Positions 16,165 through 24,866 of a DNA stretch of 64,000 nucleotides are shown one piece after another. A program made the position numbers and the translations under genes. Positions within the stretch are counted from its first letter, which is position 1, and each line of letters begins with the position of its first letter. This stretch comes from Paenibacillus sp. V4I3 (GTDB taxonomy: Bacteria > Bacillota > Bacilli > Paenibacillales > NBRC-103111). The notes under the pieces are model-generated. The model saw only the letters and a program-made list of their open reading frames with translations, did no database searches and was not told the origin of the DNA. The stretch lies in the NCBI RefSeq assembly GCF_030817215.1, contig NZ_JAUSZA010000001.1, forward strand, positions 5,554,501-5,618,500. Reading direction: 5' to 3'.

Positions 16165-18045
16165 TTATGAATTATTGGTGTCCATTACACCTGGAACTTG
16201 AATTCGGTATGGAAAAACAACCCTATCGCCATTCGACTTTATCGCTTGAACATCCATATTTATCGTTCCAGCTCCGTGAAAGAAACTTCCAGTAAGTTTA
16301 AACACGCCATCTTTTAAATGAAATGCTGAATTTTCCGTTGACCACCCATTAGTCGAATAAAATTTCACACGGACCTTTTTTATGTCTGGCGTATTTACAA
16401 ATCCAATGTTTATGTCGTTTGCGCCCGCTTGTAAAGGGGTAATCATCAATTTAGCCTCAATCCCTTGTTGAACTTGCTTTTTGGGGAATATACTTTGCTC
16501 TGCTTCTTTGGGCGATAAATCGACCAATAATCCAGCTAAAAGTAATAATAAAGTCGCGATCACAAGTTCAATTCTTATCAACTTTCGGAAACCGGTAACC
16601 AATATTTCAACCCATCGAAGCAACAATTTACGTTGCCAGTAACCAAGACCAATTATCACAACGTAGAGAACGATTTTGGCAAGCAATACCTCTCCCCAGT
16701 AGCTTTGGAGCATACTCCTGAACGTAAAGGACGGAACAAATTTAAATGTCATCCAAACACCGGTAAATCCAATCACAACGATGCTCCACAAAGCCCACTT
16801 GGAGAAGACTTTTGTTGTTTCCTTTAACCAAGAAGCTGTGTTTTCTTTCGGAGCCATAAAGAATAGTACGAACAATCCCCCAACCCATATGGATGCTGCC
16901 AATAAGTGAAGAAAGTCAAGAACAACGCCCAACATCCCTCCGTACGGTGGAGCCACGGAATGTCCGGTTAAAGCAAAGCACAATAAAGCCAGGATCAGTA
17001 AGATCTGTTTGCCCCTATGCCATCTTACAAAATAACTAATTGTCAGAAGAATCAATTGAATTATCGGAATCCATATAAAATTGAATGTGATAAAGTCCCG
17101 GATGACAACTTCGGAATACTGGAATTTGTTTAAAATCAGCTCGAGCAATATCGCGGCGCTACTTAACATATAAACGTATGGTGAAATCTTTTTCCATTTG
17201 AGACATGTTTCTTTATGCGCGCTTATTATGGCTCGAAACCAACTACTCCCATTAAGTAAGAACATACCTAAATAACTTAGCCAATGAGCGAACTGCAGGA
17301 AATCAATGTGTTTCCAAATGCTATCATTCGAAGAGGATGCCGAACCCGTTATGGATGTCACATTTTTTACAGCAAAATAGTTAATCTTATAATCTTCCTT
17401 ATCAACTGTCTTGGCATAAGAAACTAAAGAGTAGCTGCCTTCCTTTAACGTCCCGCTTAATTCAATAATATAGTGCTTGGGGTCGTTAGGGTCGGCGTAT
17501 GGCTTTTTCGTATCCAAAGATTGTTGTTTATCATCCAACAACCCAAAAACAGACAGCTCAGTTGGCGTTGAAAACCATAAGTCAATCTGTTTGGGAGATT
17601 CTTGCAGAATTGTTCCATCTTCAGGGAACGTTCGATCCAATGTTAAAGATGGCATATCTTTATTTGCTTTTGGAGGTTCTTTTAACTCAAAAGAATATGA
17701 TTCTTTCAGTCCGTGTCCATCAATGGAAATGACATCGACATCAACATTATAAATTCCAGGTGATAAGTTCTTTTTTACATCAATAAGTATGTGTCGATCG
17801 TCACTTGGGTCAAGCTGAGGTCTTCCAACTTGAACCTCTTCTTTTGCAACATTACGAACGATAATGGAGCTTCTGTGTATTTCAACTGACTCCTCAAAGA
17901 ATAACTCTACTTTCTCCGGAGAGACTTGAAGAACAGCATCCTTTTCCGGAACTCGCTTCTCAATTGGCGAATGAGCCGAAACAATTTGAATGGGAAATAT
18001 CATAACGATGAGGATAATAACTACATAGGCCCATTTTTTTAACAT
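16165..18045 (-). CDS. CopC-CopD fusion copper-resistance protein (copy 2)
   Basis: A 626-residue homologue of the protein at 9631-11496. The start is ATG 18045, giving a normal signal peptide ending ...SA before His25 (HSPIEK); a longer in-frame start would place 22 residues before it. As in copy 1, the first CopC domain keeps the N-terminal His and an IDGH segment, and the second lacks them. An eight-helix CopD part and an outside C-terminal domain follow. Two diverged copies at the ends of one operon suggest an old duplication or partners with different tasks. About 60 bases separate it from lgt. Confidence 0.92.
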   Translation of the reverse strand: MLKKWAYVVIILIVMIFPIQIVSAHSPIEKRVPEKDAVLQVSPEKVELFFEESVEIHRSSIIVRNVAKEEVQVGRPQLDPSDDRHILIDVKKNLSPGIYNVDVDVISIDGHGLKESYSFELKEPPKANKDMPSLTLDRTFPEDGTILQESPKQIDLWFSTPTELSVFGLLDDKQQSLDTKKPYADPNDPKHYIIELSGTLKEGSYSLVSYAKTVDKEDYKINYFAVKNVTSITGSASSSNDSIWKHIDFLQFAHWLSYLGMFLLNGSSWFRAIISAHKETCLKWKKISPYVYMLSSAAILLELILNKFQYSEVVIRDFITFNFIWIPIIQLILLTISYFVRWHRGKQILLILALLCFALTGHSVAPPYGGMLGVVLDFLHLLAASIWVGGLFVLFFMAPKENTASWLKETTKVFSKWALWSIVVIGFTGVWMTFKFVPSFTFRSMLQSYWGEVLLAKIVLYVVIIGLGYWQRKLLLRWVEILVTGFRKLIRIELVIATLLLLLAGLLVDLSPKEAEQSIFPKKQVQQGIEAKLMITPLQAGANDINIGFVNTPDIKKVRVKFYSTNGWSTENSAFHLKDGVFKLTGSFFHGAGTINMDVQAIKSNGDRVVFPYRIQVPGVMDTNNS

Positions 18046-18100
18046 TAAAGTCCCTACCCCTAACTCAGAAGTAAAAATGAAACCACCCGAAAGGGTATCA

Positions 18101-18307
18101 TTAAACAACATTCCTTTGATTCTTAATCGATTCCATCTCTTTGATAAGAGCTAGATTTTGTTTTTGTAATGCATCTACTTTTTCAGACAAATCGTTTTGA
18201 TTCTGGTCCTTGTGACAACTCTTGTTTTTTCTAAACAAACCGCCCATACAGAATACCATCATTAAGGGACAAGCGAGTAGAGCCAAGATATTAATAACTT
18301 GTTGCAT
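18101..18307 (-). CDS. small membrane protein with coiled-coil tail
   Basis: A 68-residue protein. The start at 18307 follows AGGAGGG; a longer frame reaches back into the cupredoxin gene and lacks a ribosome site. One membrane helix (about 3-24, with Cys and Met residues: ACPLMMVFCMGG) is followed by a basic segment and a charged helix (SEKVDALQKQNLALIKEMESIKN region) likely to form a coiled coil. Small proteins of this build occur beside copper exporters in Bacillota; I cannot give a firm family. Confidence 0.65.
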   Translation of the reverse strand: MQQVINILALLACPLMMVFCMGGLFRKNKSCHKDQNQNDLSEKVDALQKQNLALIKEMESIKNQRNVV

Positions 18308-18335
18308 AATAAAGCCCTCCTTAAATTTTAAGATA

Positions 18336-19196
18336 TTATTTAACGGTGATAGTCCCACCATACATGTACATTCCACACGTGTATCGGTACGTTCCGGGTT
18401 TCAAGTCATTCAGGTCTATGAAGTTTTCTCCCTTCTTAAGATCCACATCTATTCCCAATTCATGAGAAACAATGTGTTTTGTACAACTAATACCTGATTG
18501 TGTTTTAAAATCAATTTTCGTCGGAACACCGGCTTTTACTTCAATATTTTCAGGACCATAACCATTAGATTTTACATCGACAGTAGCAATTTGATAGCCT
18601 TCGTTTTCTTGAGAGGTGGTCTGTGCTTCAGGCTGCAAGCCTAGTGATTGACTGGCTGATGATACCTTTCCTTGATATTGAAAAAGGAGTACCACACCTA
18701 CTATTACAATTCCTACAAAAAGCGTTAACGCACTTCCGAAAAACGGTTTGTTAACACCTTCATTAGTTGCCTTCGCTTTACCCGTTTCTTCATCAATTAA
18801 CTGAATGAGAACGCTCATTACGAAAATAAAAATGACATCGATAAATAATACAATCGAATCTGAAACAACGAGCATTACCCCAAGCATAGCACCCATCATA
18901 CCGCCCATTATTCCTGCCATCATTCCATCCAATGCTGCCATTAAACTGATGGGCTTTCCTGTTAAGTACCCTGCTCCCATCCCGAACAAAACTGCGATTA
19001 TAGTAGAGAGTGTTAAATCGTGCTGGAGAACAACGCCTAATACAACCCCGAGTGCGAGGCTAGACATCATACCAACAGTCATAGCAATCATCATACCAGC
19101 CATACACGTTAGTTTTTCTCTTCGCTTGTAGGTGTAAAAAACATTGTAACCTGTGAAAAGCAAAGTCAAAACCACACTTAAAATCGCTACCATCAT
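18336..19196 (-). CDS. Met-rich membrane protein with C-terminal cupredoxin domain
   Basis: A 286-residue protein. The first 180 residues hold five or so membrane helices with many methionines and small residues (GMMAGIMGGMMGAM), a likely Cu(I) path. The last 95 residues form a plastocyanin-like domain: ligand candidates are the Cys-x2-His region (SCTKH), a following His (SHELG) and the C-terminal Cys/Met (TCGMYMYGG). The start follows AGGAGGG. It is the first gene of the long copper operon, directly behind the promoter at 19230-19260. A role in taking or exporting Cu across the membrane is inferred. Confidence 0.82.
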   Translation of the reverse strand: MMVAILSVVLTLLFTGYNVFYTYKRREKLTCMAGMMIAMTVGMMSSLALGVVLGVVLQHDLTLSTIIAVLFGMGAGYLTGKPISLMAALDGMMAGIMGGMMGAMLGVMLVVSDSIVLFIDVIFIFVMSVLIQLIDEETGKAKATNEGVNKPFFGSALTLFVGIVIVGVVLLFQYQGKVSSASQSLGLQPEAQTTSQENEGYQIATVDVKSNGYGPENIEVKAGVPTKIDFKTQSGISCTKHIVSHELGIDVDLKKGENFIDLNDLKPGTYRYTCGMYMYGGTITVK

Positions 19197-19229
19197 AACC
19201 CTCCTAAAGAACTTGATTCGTTGGTCTTT

Positions 19230-19260
19230 ATCTTACACAATAAATTTGTTGGATTTGTGA
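19230..19260 (-). promoter_or_regulatory. predicted response-regulator-dependent promoter of the long copper operon
   Basis: The minus strand reads TCACAAATCCAACAAATTT (19260-19242), six bases, then TAAGAT (19235-19230). No -35 box is recognisable, so an activator is expected. Spacing and half-sites match the promoters at 16128-16158 and 2598-2628. Confidence 0.65.
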
Positions 19261-19339
19261 AGTTTCGATAATAGTAAAAAGCTTATGTGGTTCCCAAATA
19301 ATTGGCTATTTTGTTCAAATAAAAGAAGCACAACTAATG

Positions 19340-19355
19340 AGCCAACTTCTTGGCT
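19340..19355 (-). terminator. weak hairpin terminator after the Cd/Zn ATPase gene
   Basis: Arms AGCCAA and TTGGCT with a 4-base loop; on the minus strand a T-rich stretch (CTTCTTTTATTT) follows after about 14 bases. It is the only hairpin seen in the gap 19261-19464. Confidence 0.4.
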
Positions 19356-19464
19356 TCAAATAGTAGTGCTCTCTACGTCCGAAAAGAAGCAACAATCTTA
19401 ACTCTTTGAATCGAGTTACCTTTATCATTTAAAATGCCAAAGATCTGGATCCAACTATCTCGTT

Positions 19465-21915
19465 TCACCCTTTAACTTTCACTAATCTCATACTATTCAT
19501 AATTACAATTAAAGCTGCGCCTGTATCACTAATCACAGCAATCCATAGAGTAAGTAAATCAGGGAAAATCAAAATCAAAGCAAGAGCTTTGACGATGAGC
19601 GAAAACCAAATGTTTTGTTTGATTATTCGTATTGCCTTACGGCTCAATTTAACAGTATGGGGTAGTTTTTCAAGATTGTCAGCCATTAACACGATGTCTG
19701 CTGTTTCCATTGCCGTGTCAGTTCCGGCCCCCCCCATTGCAATACCTATATTGGCTGTTGCAAGCGCAGGAGCATCATTGATACCATCTCCAACCATCGC
19801 TACAATGTTTCCTTCTTCTTGAAGTTGTTTAATGGCTTTCACTTTATCTTCGGGTAACAGCTCTGCAAAAAATCGGTTTACCCCGGTAGCAGAAGCAACC
19901 TTTTTAGCGGTACCTTCATTGTCTCCTGTTAACATTACAACTTGGTTGACGCCAACTGCTTGAAGTCCTTTAAGAGCTTTTACGGAAGTAGCACGAATAG
20001 CATCCGCAACGGCAATAACACCGTATATCTTCTCTTTTGATCCTATAATAACGATTGTATTTCCTTCTTGTTGAAGGGATAAGATTCGTGACTCTAGTTC
20101 TCCTAGAGAAGCGCTTAGTTCCTGAAACAATTTAAGGTTTCCTGCAAAGTATTCATTATCTCCTATAATCGCGCCAATACCTTTACCTACGATGTTTCTG
20201 AACTTATCACCTAGAAGGGTTGAGACGCCTTTATCTTTGGCGTATTGGGCTACTGCTTTTGCAATGGGATGTGTAGAATATTCTTCTAATGTTCGAGCAA
20301 TACTCAGCAACTCAACTTCACTCGATCCCGTTAATACAACTTGAGATACCTTTGGTTTTCCCTCCGTTAAAGTACCCGTTTTATCAAAAGCAATCGCTGA
20401 AATCCTTCCCGCTATTTCTAAGAAGGCTCCACCCTTGATAAGTACCCCGTTCTTGGCTGCATTTCCTATTGCTGAAACAATTGCCACTGGAGTTGAAATA
20501 ACCAATGCACAAGGACACGCTACGACCAATAACTCTAATCCTTTATAAAACCACTCTCCCCAGGTTCCAAAACCCATAAGTGGGGGAAGAACCATCACAA
20601 CGAGTGCAAGAATAAATACAATTGGCGTATAGATACGAGCAAATTTATCTACAAAAGCTTCCGTAGGAGCCTTTTGTTCTTGCGCTTCTTCTACCAGGTG
20701 AATGATTTTGGATATGGTTGTATCTTCAACCAGCTTGGTTACTTTAATCTCCAAGGAACCGTGTTCGTTAATTGTACCTGCGTATACACCATCACCAACT
20801 TGCTTATCAACCGGAATGGATTCTCCTGTAATTGGTGCTTGATTTACACTTGATTCTCCTCCAATTACTAGACCGTCTAACGGGATTTTATCCCCTGGTT
20901 TAACAACTATGACATCCCCAACTGAAATGTCCTCTACGGGCTTTCTGATAAGCTCCTGACCGTTTTTCACGAATGCTTCAGGAGGCGCTAGGTCAATTAA
21001 GCTTCGAATCGAATTTCGAGTCTTTTCAATGGACTTCGTTTGAAGAACATTCCCTAGTGCAAACAACCAGACTACCGTAGCACCTTCTAACCACTCACCA
21101 ATTGCAGCGGCACCAAGCACTGCTGCAGTCATTAATACATTCATATCCAATGAACGGCTTCTCACAGCATAATAGGCGCTTCTAGCCGGTTTATAGCCAC
21201 CTATTATTATCGATACAGCGTAAAGCAGTGTAGTAAAGGTTGGTGATACATTCGCGAAGGAGCCAAGAAATCCAAAAAGAAGTAGGGCTCCAGAAAAAAT
21301 TATCAGGTTTGTACCTGAATTGTCTTTTTTGACCTGATCACTTTTCCTTTTGCTTGAAACTAGCGTAGCTTTATAACCGGATTTGGATATTTCTTTGATG
21401 ATTTCTTCGACTGAACTGTCGTGTTCAGCTGTCATTTTCCCAGTTGAGAAATTGACACTTACACTTTTGACTGAAGGGAGGGTTTTCATATGTTTTTCTA
21501 TCGTGAAAGCGCAGGAACTGCAATCCATTCCTTCTATGTGATAGATTCGCCCATTCCCCATCTTCTGAACAGCCTCAATGGTGTGCCCCAGTTTTTTTAT
21601 TGTATCCGGTAGTTGATCAAGGACTTTTTCATCCTCATAAACGACTTGCATTTTGCCTGTGTTATAGTTGACTTGAACTCCGTTGATCCCTTTGATACCC
21701 TTGACTGCTTTTTCCAAGGTTAAAGCGCAGGAAGGGCAATCCATACCGCCGATTAGAAAATCTGATTTTTGACCATATTGGTCTTCTGTGTTTTGTACTT
21801 GTGGAATTTCTGTTATTTTGCAACAATCATCCTCACAACCGGCATTTGTATTTGAAGTGGCACTTACATCCAGTAAGGATAGGCTTTTTTTGAATTTCGG
21901 TTCTTTGTCCGACAT
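19465..21915 (-). CDS. cadA: Cd/Zn/Pb-type P1B ATPase (CadA/ZntA-like)
   Basis: An 816-residue metal pump. The N-terminal tail has a Cys cluster (GCEDDCC) and two HMA domains with GMDCPSC and GMDCSSC; the Asp before the first Cys is typical of divalent-metal pumps rather than CopA. The core has the CPC motif (VVACPCALV), TGES, DKTGTLTEG, GDGINDAPA, and the last helix carries the Asp of the Zn/Cd group (VISDTGAAL). It exports Cd(II), Zn(II) or Pb(II). The start codon follows a GGGGG-type ribosome site and lies 14 bases after the CmtR-like regulator gene, forming one operon. Confidence 0.95.
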   Translation of the reverse strand: MSDKEPKFKKSLSLLDVSATSNTNAGCEDDCCKITEIPQVQNTEDQYGQKSDFLIGGMDCPSCALTLEKAVKGIKGINGVQVNYNTGKMQVVYEDEKVLDQLPDTIKKLGHTIEAVQKMGNGRIYHIEGMDCSSCAFTIEKHMKTLPSVKSVSVNFSTGKMTAEHDSSVEEIIKEISKSGYKATLVSSKRKSDQVKKDNSGTNLIIFSGALLLFGFLGSFANVSPTFTTLLYAVSIIIGGYKPARSAYYAVRSRSLDMNVLMTAAVLGAAAIGEWLEGATVVWLFALGNVLQTKSIEKTRNSIRSLIDLAPPEAFVKNGQELIRKPVEDISVGDVIVVKPGDKIPLDGLVIGGESSVNQAPITGESIPVDKQVGDGVYAGTINEHGSLEIKVTKLVEDTTISKIIHLVEEAQEQKAPTEAFVDKFARIYTPIVFILALVVMVLPPLMGFGTWGEWFYKGLELLVVACPCALVISTPVAIVSAIGNAAKNGVLIKGGAFLEIAGRISAIAFDKTGTLTEGKPKVSQVVLTGSSEVELLSIARTLEEYSTHPIAKAVAQYAKDKGVSTLLGDKFRNIVGKGIGAIIGDNEYFAGNLKLFQELSASLGELESRILSLQQEGNTIVIIGSKEKIYGVIAVADAIRATSVKALKGLQAVGVNQVVMLTGDNEGTAKKVASATGVNRFFAELLPEDKVKAIKQLQEEGNIVAMVGDGINDAPALATANIGIAMGGAGTDTAMETADIVLMADNLEKLPHTVKLSRKAIRIIKQNIWFSLIVKALALILIFPDLLTLWIAVISDTGAALIVIMNSMRLVKVKG

Positions 21916-21929
21916 CTCAATCCCCCGTT

Positions 21930-22259
21930 TTAGTAAAGTCCCGTATCACACTTGGTAACACCATCGTGTACTAGGGATAGTACAGTATCGAACATATGTA
22001 ACATATCCTTAATCTTCTCATTACTTAAACTGTAATACACATATTTCCCATCTTGCCTTCCAACAATAATCCCGCAGCCCTTCAAACAAGCGAGGTGCTG
22101 TGAAATGTTCGATTGATTCCCTTGAATTTCGTCAACGATTTGAGATACAGGCTTTTCTTTATCTTTAATACATTCCAGTATTTGAAGCCGCGTCTTATCA
22201 CTAAAGCCACGAATGAATTTGGCTTTAACATCTAATTGCTCTATTGGATCTTGATTCAT
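21930..22259 (-). CDS. ArsR-family Cd/Pb sensor, CmtR-like
   Basis: A 109-residue winged-helix repressor. The CadC metal box (ELCVCDL) is absent. Instead Cys58 and Cys62 in the recognition-helix region (ACLKGC) and Cys104 near the C-terminus match the alpha4C triad of CmtR (Cys57, Cys61, Cys102), which senses Cd(II)/Pb(II). This strongly suggests metal de-repression of the downstream ATPase gene. A perfect 9+9 inverted repeat lies 32 bases upstream of its start (22291-22311) as the likely operator. Confidence 0.9.
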   Translation of the reverse strand: MNQDPIEQLDVKAKFIRGFSDKTRLQILECIKDKEKPVSQIVDEIQGNQSNISQHLACLKGCGIIVGRQDGKYVYYSLSNEKIKDMLHMFDTVLSLVHDGVTKCDTGLY

Positions 22260-22290
22260 TGAGACTCCCCCCCAAACAAATTAATAATCA

Positions 22291-22311
22291 CTAATATGAA
22301 CATCATATTAG
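22291..22311. promoter_or_regulatory. operator of the CmtR-like repressor
   Basis: Perfect arms CTAATATGA and TCATATTAG are separated by ACA. A further partial copy (CTAATATATG) begins at 22318. Position and form fit an ArsR/SmtB operator over the promoter of the regulator-ATPase operon. The rest of the gene-free stretch 22312-22609 holds AT-rich DNA and a possible 13-codon leader frame near 22505, with nothing else recognised. Confidence 0.8.
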
Positions 22312-22609
22312 CTCACTCTAATATATGTGTCAAATTAAACCCCATCATTAAACCATATTTATTCGTTTGCGGTCCGCGTCGACAATCCTTTACTCTGAGA
22401 TGATCTTAACGAAATTGCAGCTTATTAGGGCATACAATATATCAATTTTGATGGTGATTTCGTATTTTTTAAATTTATTGAAATGAACCAATAGAAGGAA
22501 TACAATGAAATATGTCTATGGATTTATAGGTAGTGATTATAGCTAGAGTAAGCTATCCTCCATACATTCCAAAGCAAATAATAACTTGGAAAGTTGGAGA
22601 CTACACAAC

Positions 22610-23524
22610 ATGTTTAAACAGAAATTTATAAGATACTTTTGCATAACATTCGTATTCTTAGTATTTTGTTATGCACTATTAAATGATCGGTATAAAAACT
22701 ATAACGGATACCATTTTAGCAACCGGGTTGCAGTTCTTGAGTATCATCATATCGACCCTACGGAATCTGAATATACAATTACGCCCGATACTTTTCAAAA
22801 ACATTTAGAAGCGCTGAAGGCTAATCATTATCATGTGATTTCAATGAAGGAGTTCGTCGATTTTCTAAATGGTAAAAGCTCTGTCCCCCCTGATTCAGTC
22901 GTACTTACTTTTGATGACGGGTATGAATCTTTCTACAAATATGCATATCCCGCGTTGAAACAGCAAAACATGACTGCTACCAATTTCATTATTGTAAATT
23001 ATCTAGGAACCAATCCTGGAACTCCTTTTTTGAACTGGAATGAAATTCAAACAATGAAGAGGGATGGTTTTGGTTTTTACTCCCATACCCTTAAATCTCA
23101 TGATTTTTCCGTTGATCAAAACGGAAATCCTGTTTCTCCTTTAACTAATCCAATCTATTTAAAGGATCAGAACAGAATGGAAACCGAGGAAGAATACAAA
23201 CAACGTGTCAAAGCCGATCTTGAGGAAGCTGAAGAAATCATTCAAAATAAATTGGGGATTCAGGATAAGTTATTTTGTTTTCCTCATGGAAGGTATAATA
23301 AAACCCTTATAGACATCGGGGACCAGTTAGGATATAAATATTACTTTACTGGGTTGGATGGGTTGAATACACCTGGGACTAAGTTAATAAAACGGATAAA
23401 TGTTGGATCAGCAAATATCACAGCAAAAAGTCTGCTTCGCATACTCAATGGAGAAACTAGCGTAACCGGAAATTTAAGGATCTTTTTGAAAAACATTATC
23501 GTAAAGCAACGGATGGCAGAATAA
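22610..23524 (+). CDS. membrane-anchored polysaccharide deacetylase (NodB-type)
   Basis: A 304-residue protein, ATG start at 22610 (an in-frame TTG at 22586 adds eight residues). An N-terminal signal anchor (about 8-24) is followed by a carbohydrate esterase family 4 domain. Motif 1 is LTFDDGYE (catalytic and metal-binding Asp), motif 2 is SHTLKSHD (metal His residues), and a C-terminal CFPHGRYN box follows. It probably removes acetyl groups from a cell-surface or exopolysaccharide, as in the IcaB/PgaB group. It is alone on the plus strand between two minus-strand units and ends in a strong terminator. No link to metals is evident. Confidence 0.88.
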   Translation: MFKQKFIRYFCITFVFLVFCYALLNDRYKNYNGYHFSNRVAVLEYHHIDPTESEYTITPDTFQKHLEALKANHYHVISMKEFVDFLNGKSSVPPDSVVLTFDDGYESFYKYAYPALKQQNMTATNFIIVNYLGTNPGTPFLNWNEIQTMKRDGFGFYSHTLKSHDFSVDQNGNPVSPLTNPIYLKDQNRMETEEEYKQRVKADLEEAEEIIQNKLGIQDKLFCFPHGRYNKTLIDIGDQLGYKYYFTGLDGLNTPGTKLIKRINVGSANITAKSLLRILNGETSVTGNLRIFLKNIIVKQRMAE

Positions 23525-23529
23525 AACAT

Positions 23530-23570
23530 AATAATAAAGGCCCTGGCTTCTAGCCCGGGCCTTTATTATT
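23530..23570. terminator. bidirectional intrinsic terminator
   Basis: Arms AATAAAGGCCC and GGGCCTTTATT around a 13-base loop, with T-rich flanks, lie between the convergent deacetylase and cobalt/nickel permease genes. Confidence 0.9.
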
Positions 23571-23573
23571 GCT

Positions 23574-24293
23574 CTATACATGCATCAGAATCATAATACC
23601 CAACACTAAGCTGTAGCTTGCTGTTAAGCATCCCACAATGCGATATACCGATAGGCGCAAACGAGCTTTTAAAAAGCCTATTACCGCAAGTAATGCTATC
23701 ATGGATGTAGACAATATTAATCCTATGACGAAAGAGAATACAACCGATCCACCTAAGAATATAGTACTCATCCCAGCTGCAGTGCTAATTAATAAAATCT
23801 GCGTTGGGGTTTCTGCCCCAAATCCATGTATGATCCCTACTAAAAATGCACCCGCACGTCCGACAGTTTTCTTGGATGAAGATACTTGCACGATATTTTT
23901 CTTTAATAGCTTTGAAGCAATAACATATTTGATTTGGCGAAGTCCTTCTAATGCCACACTCCATTTACTCCGTAATTCGAACCCATTCCATTGGCGAACT
24001 AATGTGATAAACATCCATATGCCCAGAAGAATTAATGTACTTGCTACTAAGAGTTCCATTGTGGAATCTATCCATTCAGGAATATTTTTACCTAATCCAA
24101 TTGCTATAAAGCCAAGAACAAGGATGACTAAACCATGTCCCAAAGAATACATTGTTGCAAGCAGCATCCCGTGCTTTGCTCTAGTCTCCACACCTACAAG
24201 GTCTGTGATTGCTGCAATATGATCCCAATCAACTCCGTGACGAAACCCTAAAATTAACGATGAAAATATGATTAGTAACATCTCATGCCCCAA
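23574..24293 (-). CDS. NiCoT/UreH-type cobalt or nickel permease
   Basis: A 239-residue membrane permease with about six helices. The helix-2 signature HGVDWDH (HX4DH) is the metal-selectivity motif of the Ni/Co transporter family, and a second conserved histidine box (GIIHGFGAETPT) is present. The start is TTG at 24293, set by AGGAGG eight bases upstream. The gene lies behind a cobalamin riboswitch with its own terminator, so it is probably repressed when B12 is plentiful and imports cobalt for cobalamin rather than nickel. It stands apart from the copper genes. Confidence 0.9.
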   Translation of the reverse strand: MGHEMLLIIFSSLILGFRHGVDWDHIAAITDLVGVETRAKHGMLLATMYSLGHGLVILVLGFIAIGLGKNIPEWIDSTMELLVASTLILLGIWMFITLVRQWNGFELRSKWSVALEGLRQIKYVIASKLLKKNIVQVSSSKKTVGRAGAFLVGIIHGFGAETPTQILLISTAAGMSTIFLGGSVVFSFVIGLILSTSMIALLAVIGFLKARLRLSVYRIVGCLTASYSLVLGIMILMHV

Positions 24294-24332
24294 CGGAAAT
24301 TCCTCCTCTTAAATTACGTTAAACCAAACAAA

Positions 24333-24353
24333 CCTTGACCATTTTGGCCAAGG
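24333..24353 (-). terminator. riboswitch expression-platform terminator
   Basis: On the minus strand CCTTGGCC and GGTCAAGG pair (one G-U) across AAAAT, followed by TTTGTTT. It lies between the cobalamin aptamer and the permease start and would end transcription when the ligand is bound. Confidence 0.7.
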
Positions 24354-24439
24354 ACGCAGAAAATTACGATATAAAGACAGAAAAATCCTGTAAAAATATC
24401 ATTCTACACCAGCCCCTTTCCTCGAAGGACATCTACTGT

Positions 24440-24610
24440 ACGATATTAGGTAGGTCTCCTGGCTCTCAGATCAATGCTTCTTTCTTCCTTCCCCATGAAA
24501 TGAGTGGATTCTTAGAAAGTTGCTCCCTGATTACAGTGGCGGGACCGCTGAGGAGTTTCACCTCATTCCCTGTTACCCTCTTTGTCTCCAAAAAGGCACC
24601 TAGTATCTAC
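24440..24610 (-). ncRNA. cobalamin (AdoCbl-type) riboswitch
   Basis: Reading the minus strand, the conserved cobalamin-aptamer elements occur in order: a P1 strand with TACTAGGTGCC, GGGAATGAGGTGAAACTCC, the B12-box GCGGTCCCGCCACTGT, the GAGAGCCAGGAGACC region, and the closing P1 strand ACCTA. These match the known class by eye. It lies about 150 bases upstream of the cobalt/nickel permease gene with a terminator between. The remaining gene-free DNA (24611-24778) is AT-rich and unexplained. Confidence 0.92.
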
Positions 24611-24778
24611 GACATTATGTAATTGTTAATCAACAATAAAATAACATAGTAACGTTTGTAGATCAATAAAGATTCTTCTCTCCCTTGCCTGTTATTGATG
24701 CTTGGAGATACAATATTACCATTCAAGCTCGCAATGAGCACCTGATATGATATGCATTAAAGTTTTCCGCACTGGATA

Positions 24779-24814
24779 ACAAAGACTCGGATCTGTGGTT
24801 CGAATCTTTGTTTT
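24779..24814 (+). terminator. orphan intrinsic terminator-like hairpin
   Basis: CAAAGACTCG and CGAATCTTTG pair (one mismatch), followed by TTTTT on the plus strand. No intact plus-strand gene ends before it; it may be left over from a deleted gene of the same arsenic-type cluster. Confidence 0.5.
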
Positions 24815-24866
24815 TCCATGGTTATCTCACAAGCAAGTTAAAACACACTATAATTCCACTCCATGA

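Noticed and set aside
22505..22545. 13-codon leader frame before the polysaccharide deacetylase
   Set aside because: It has a fair ribosome site, but length and lack of nearby attenuator give no support for a real leader peptide.
23638..24222. 194-codon plus-strand frame opposite the cobalt/nickel permease
   Set aside because: The minus-strand permease has the HX4DH motif, a good ribosome site and a riboswitch; the plus frame has none of these.
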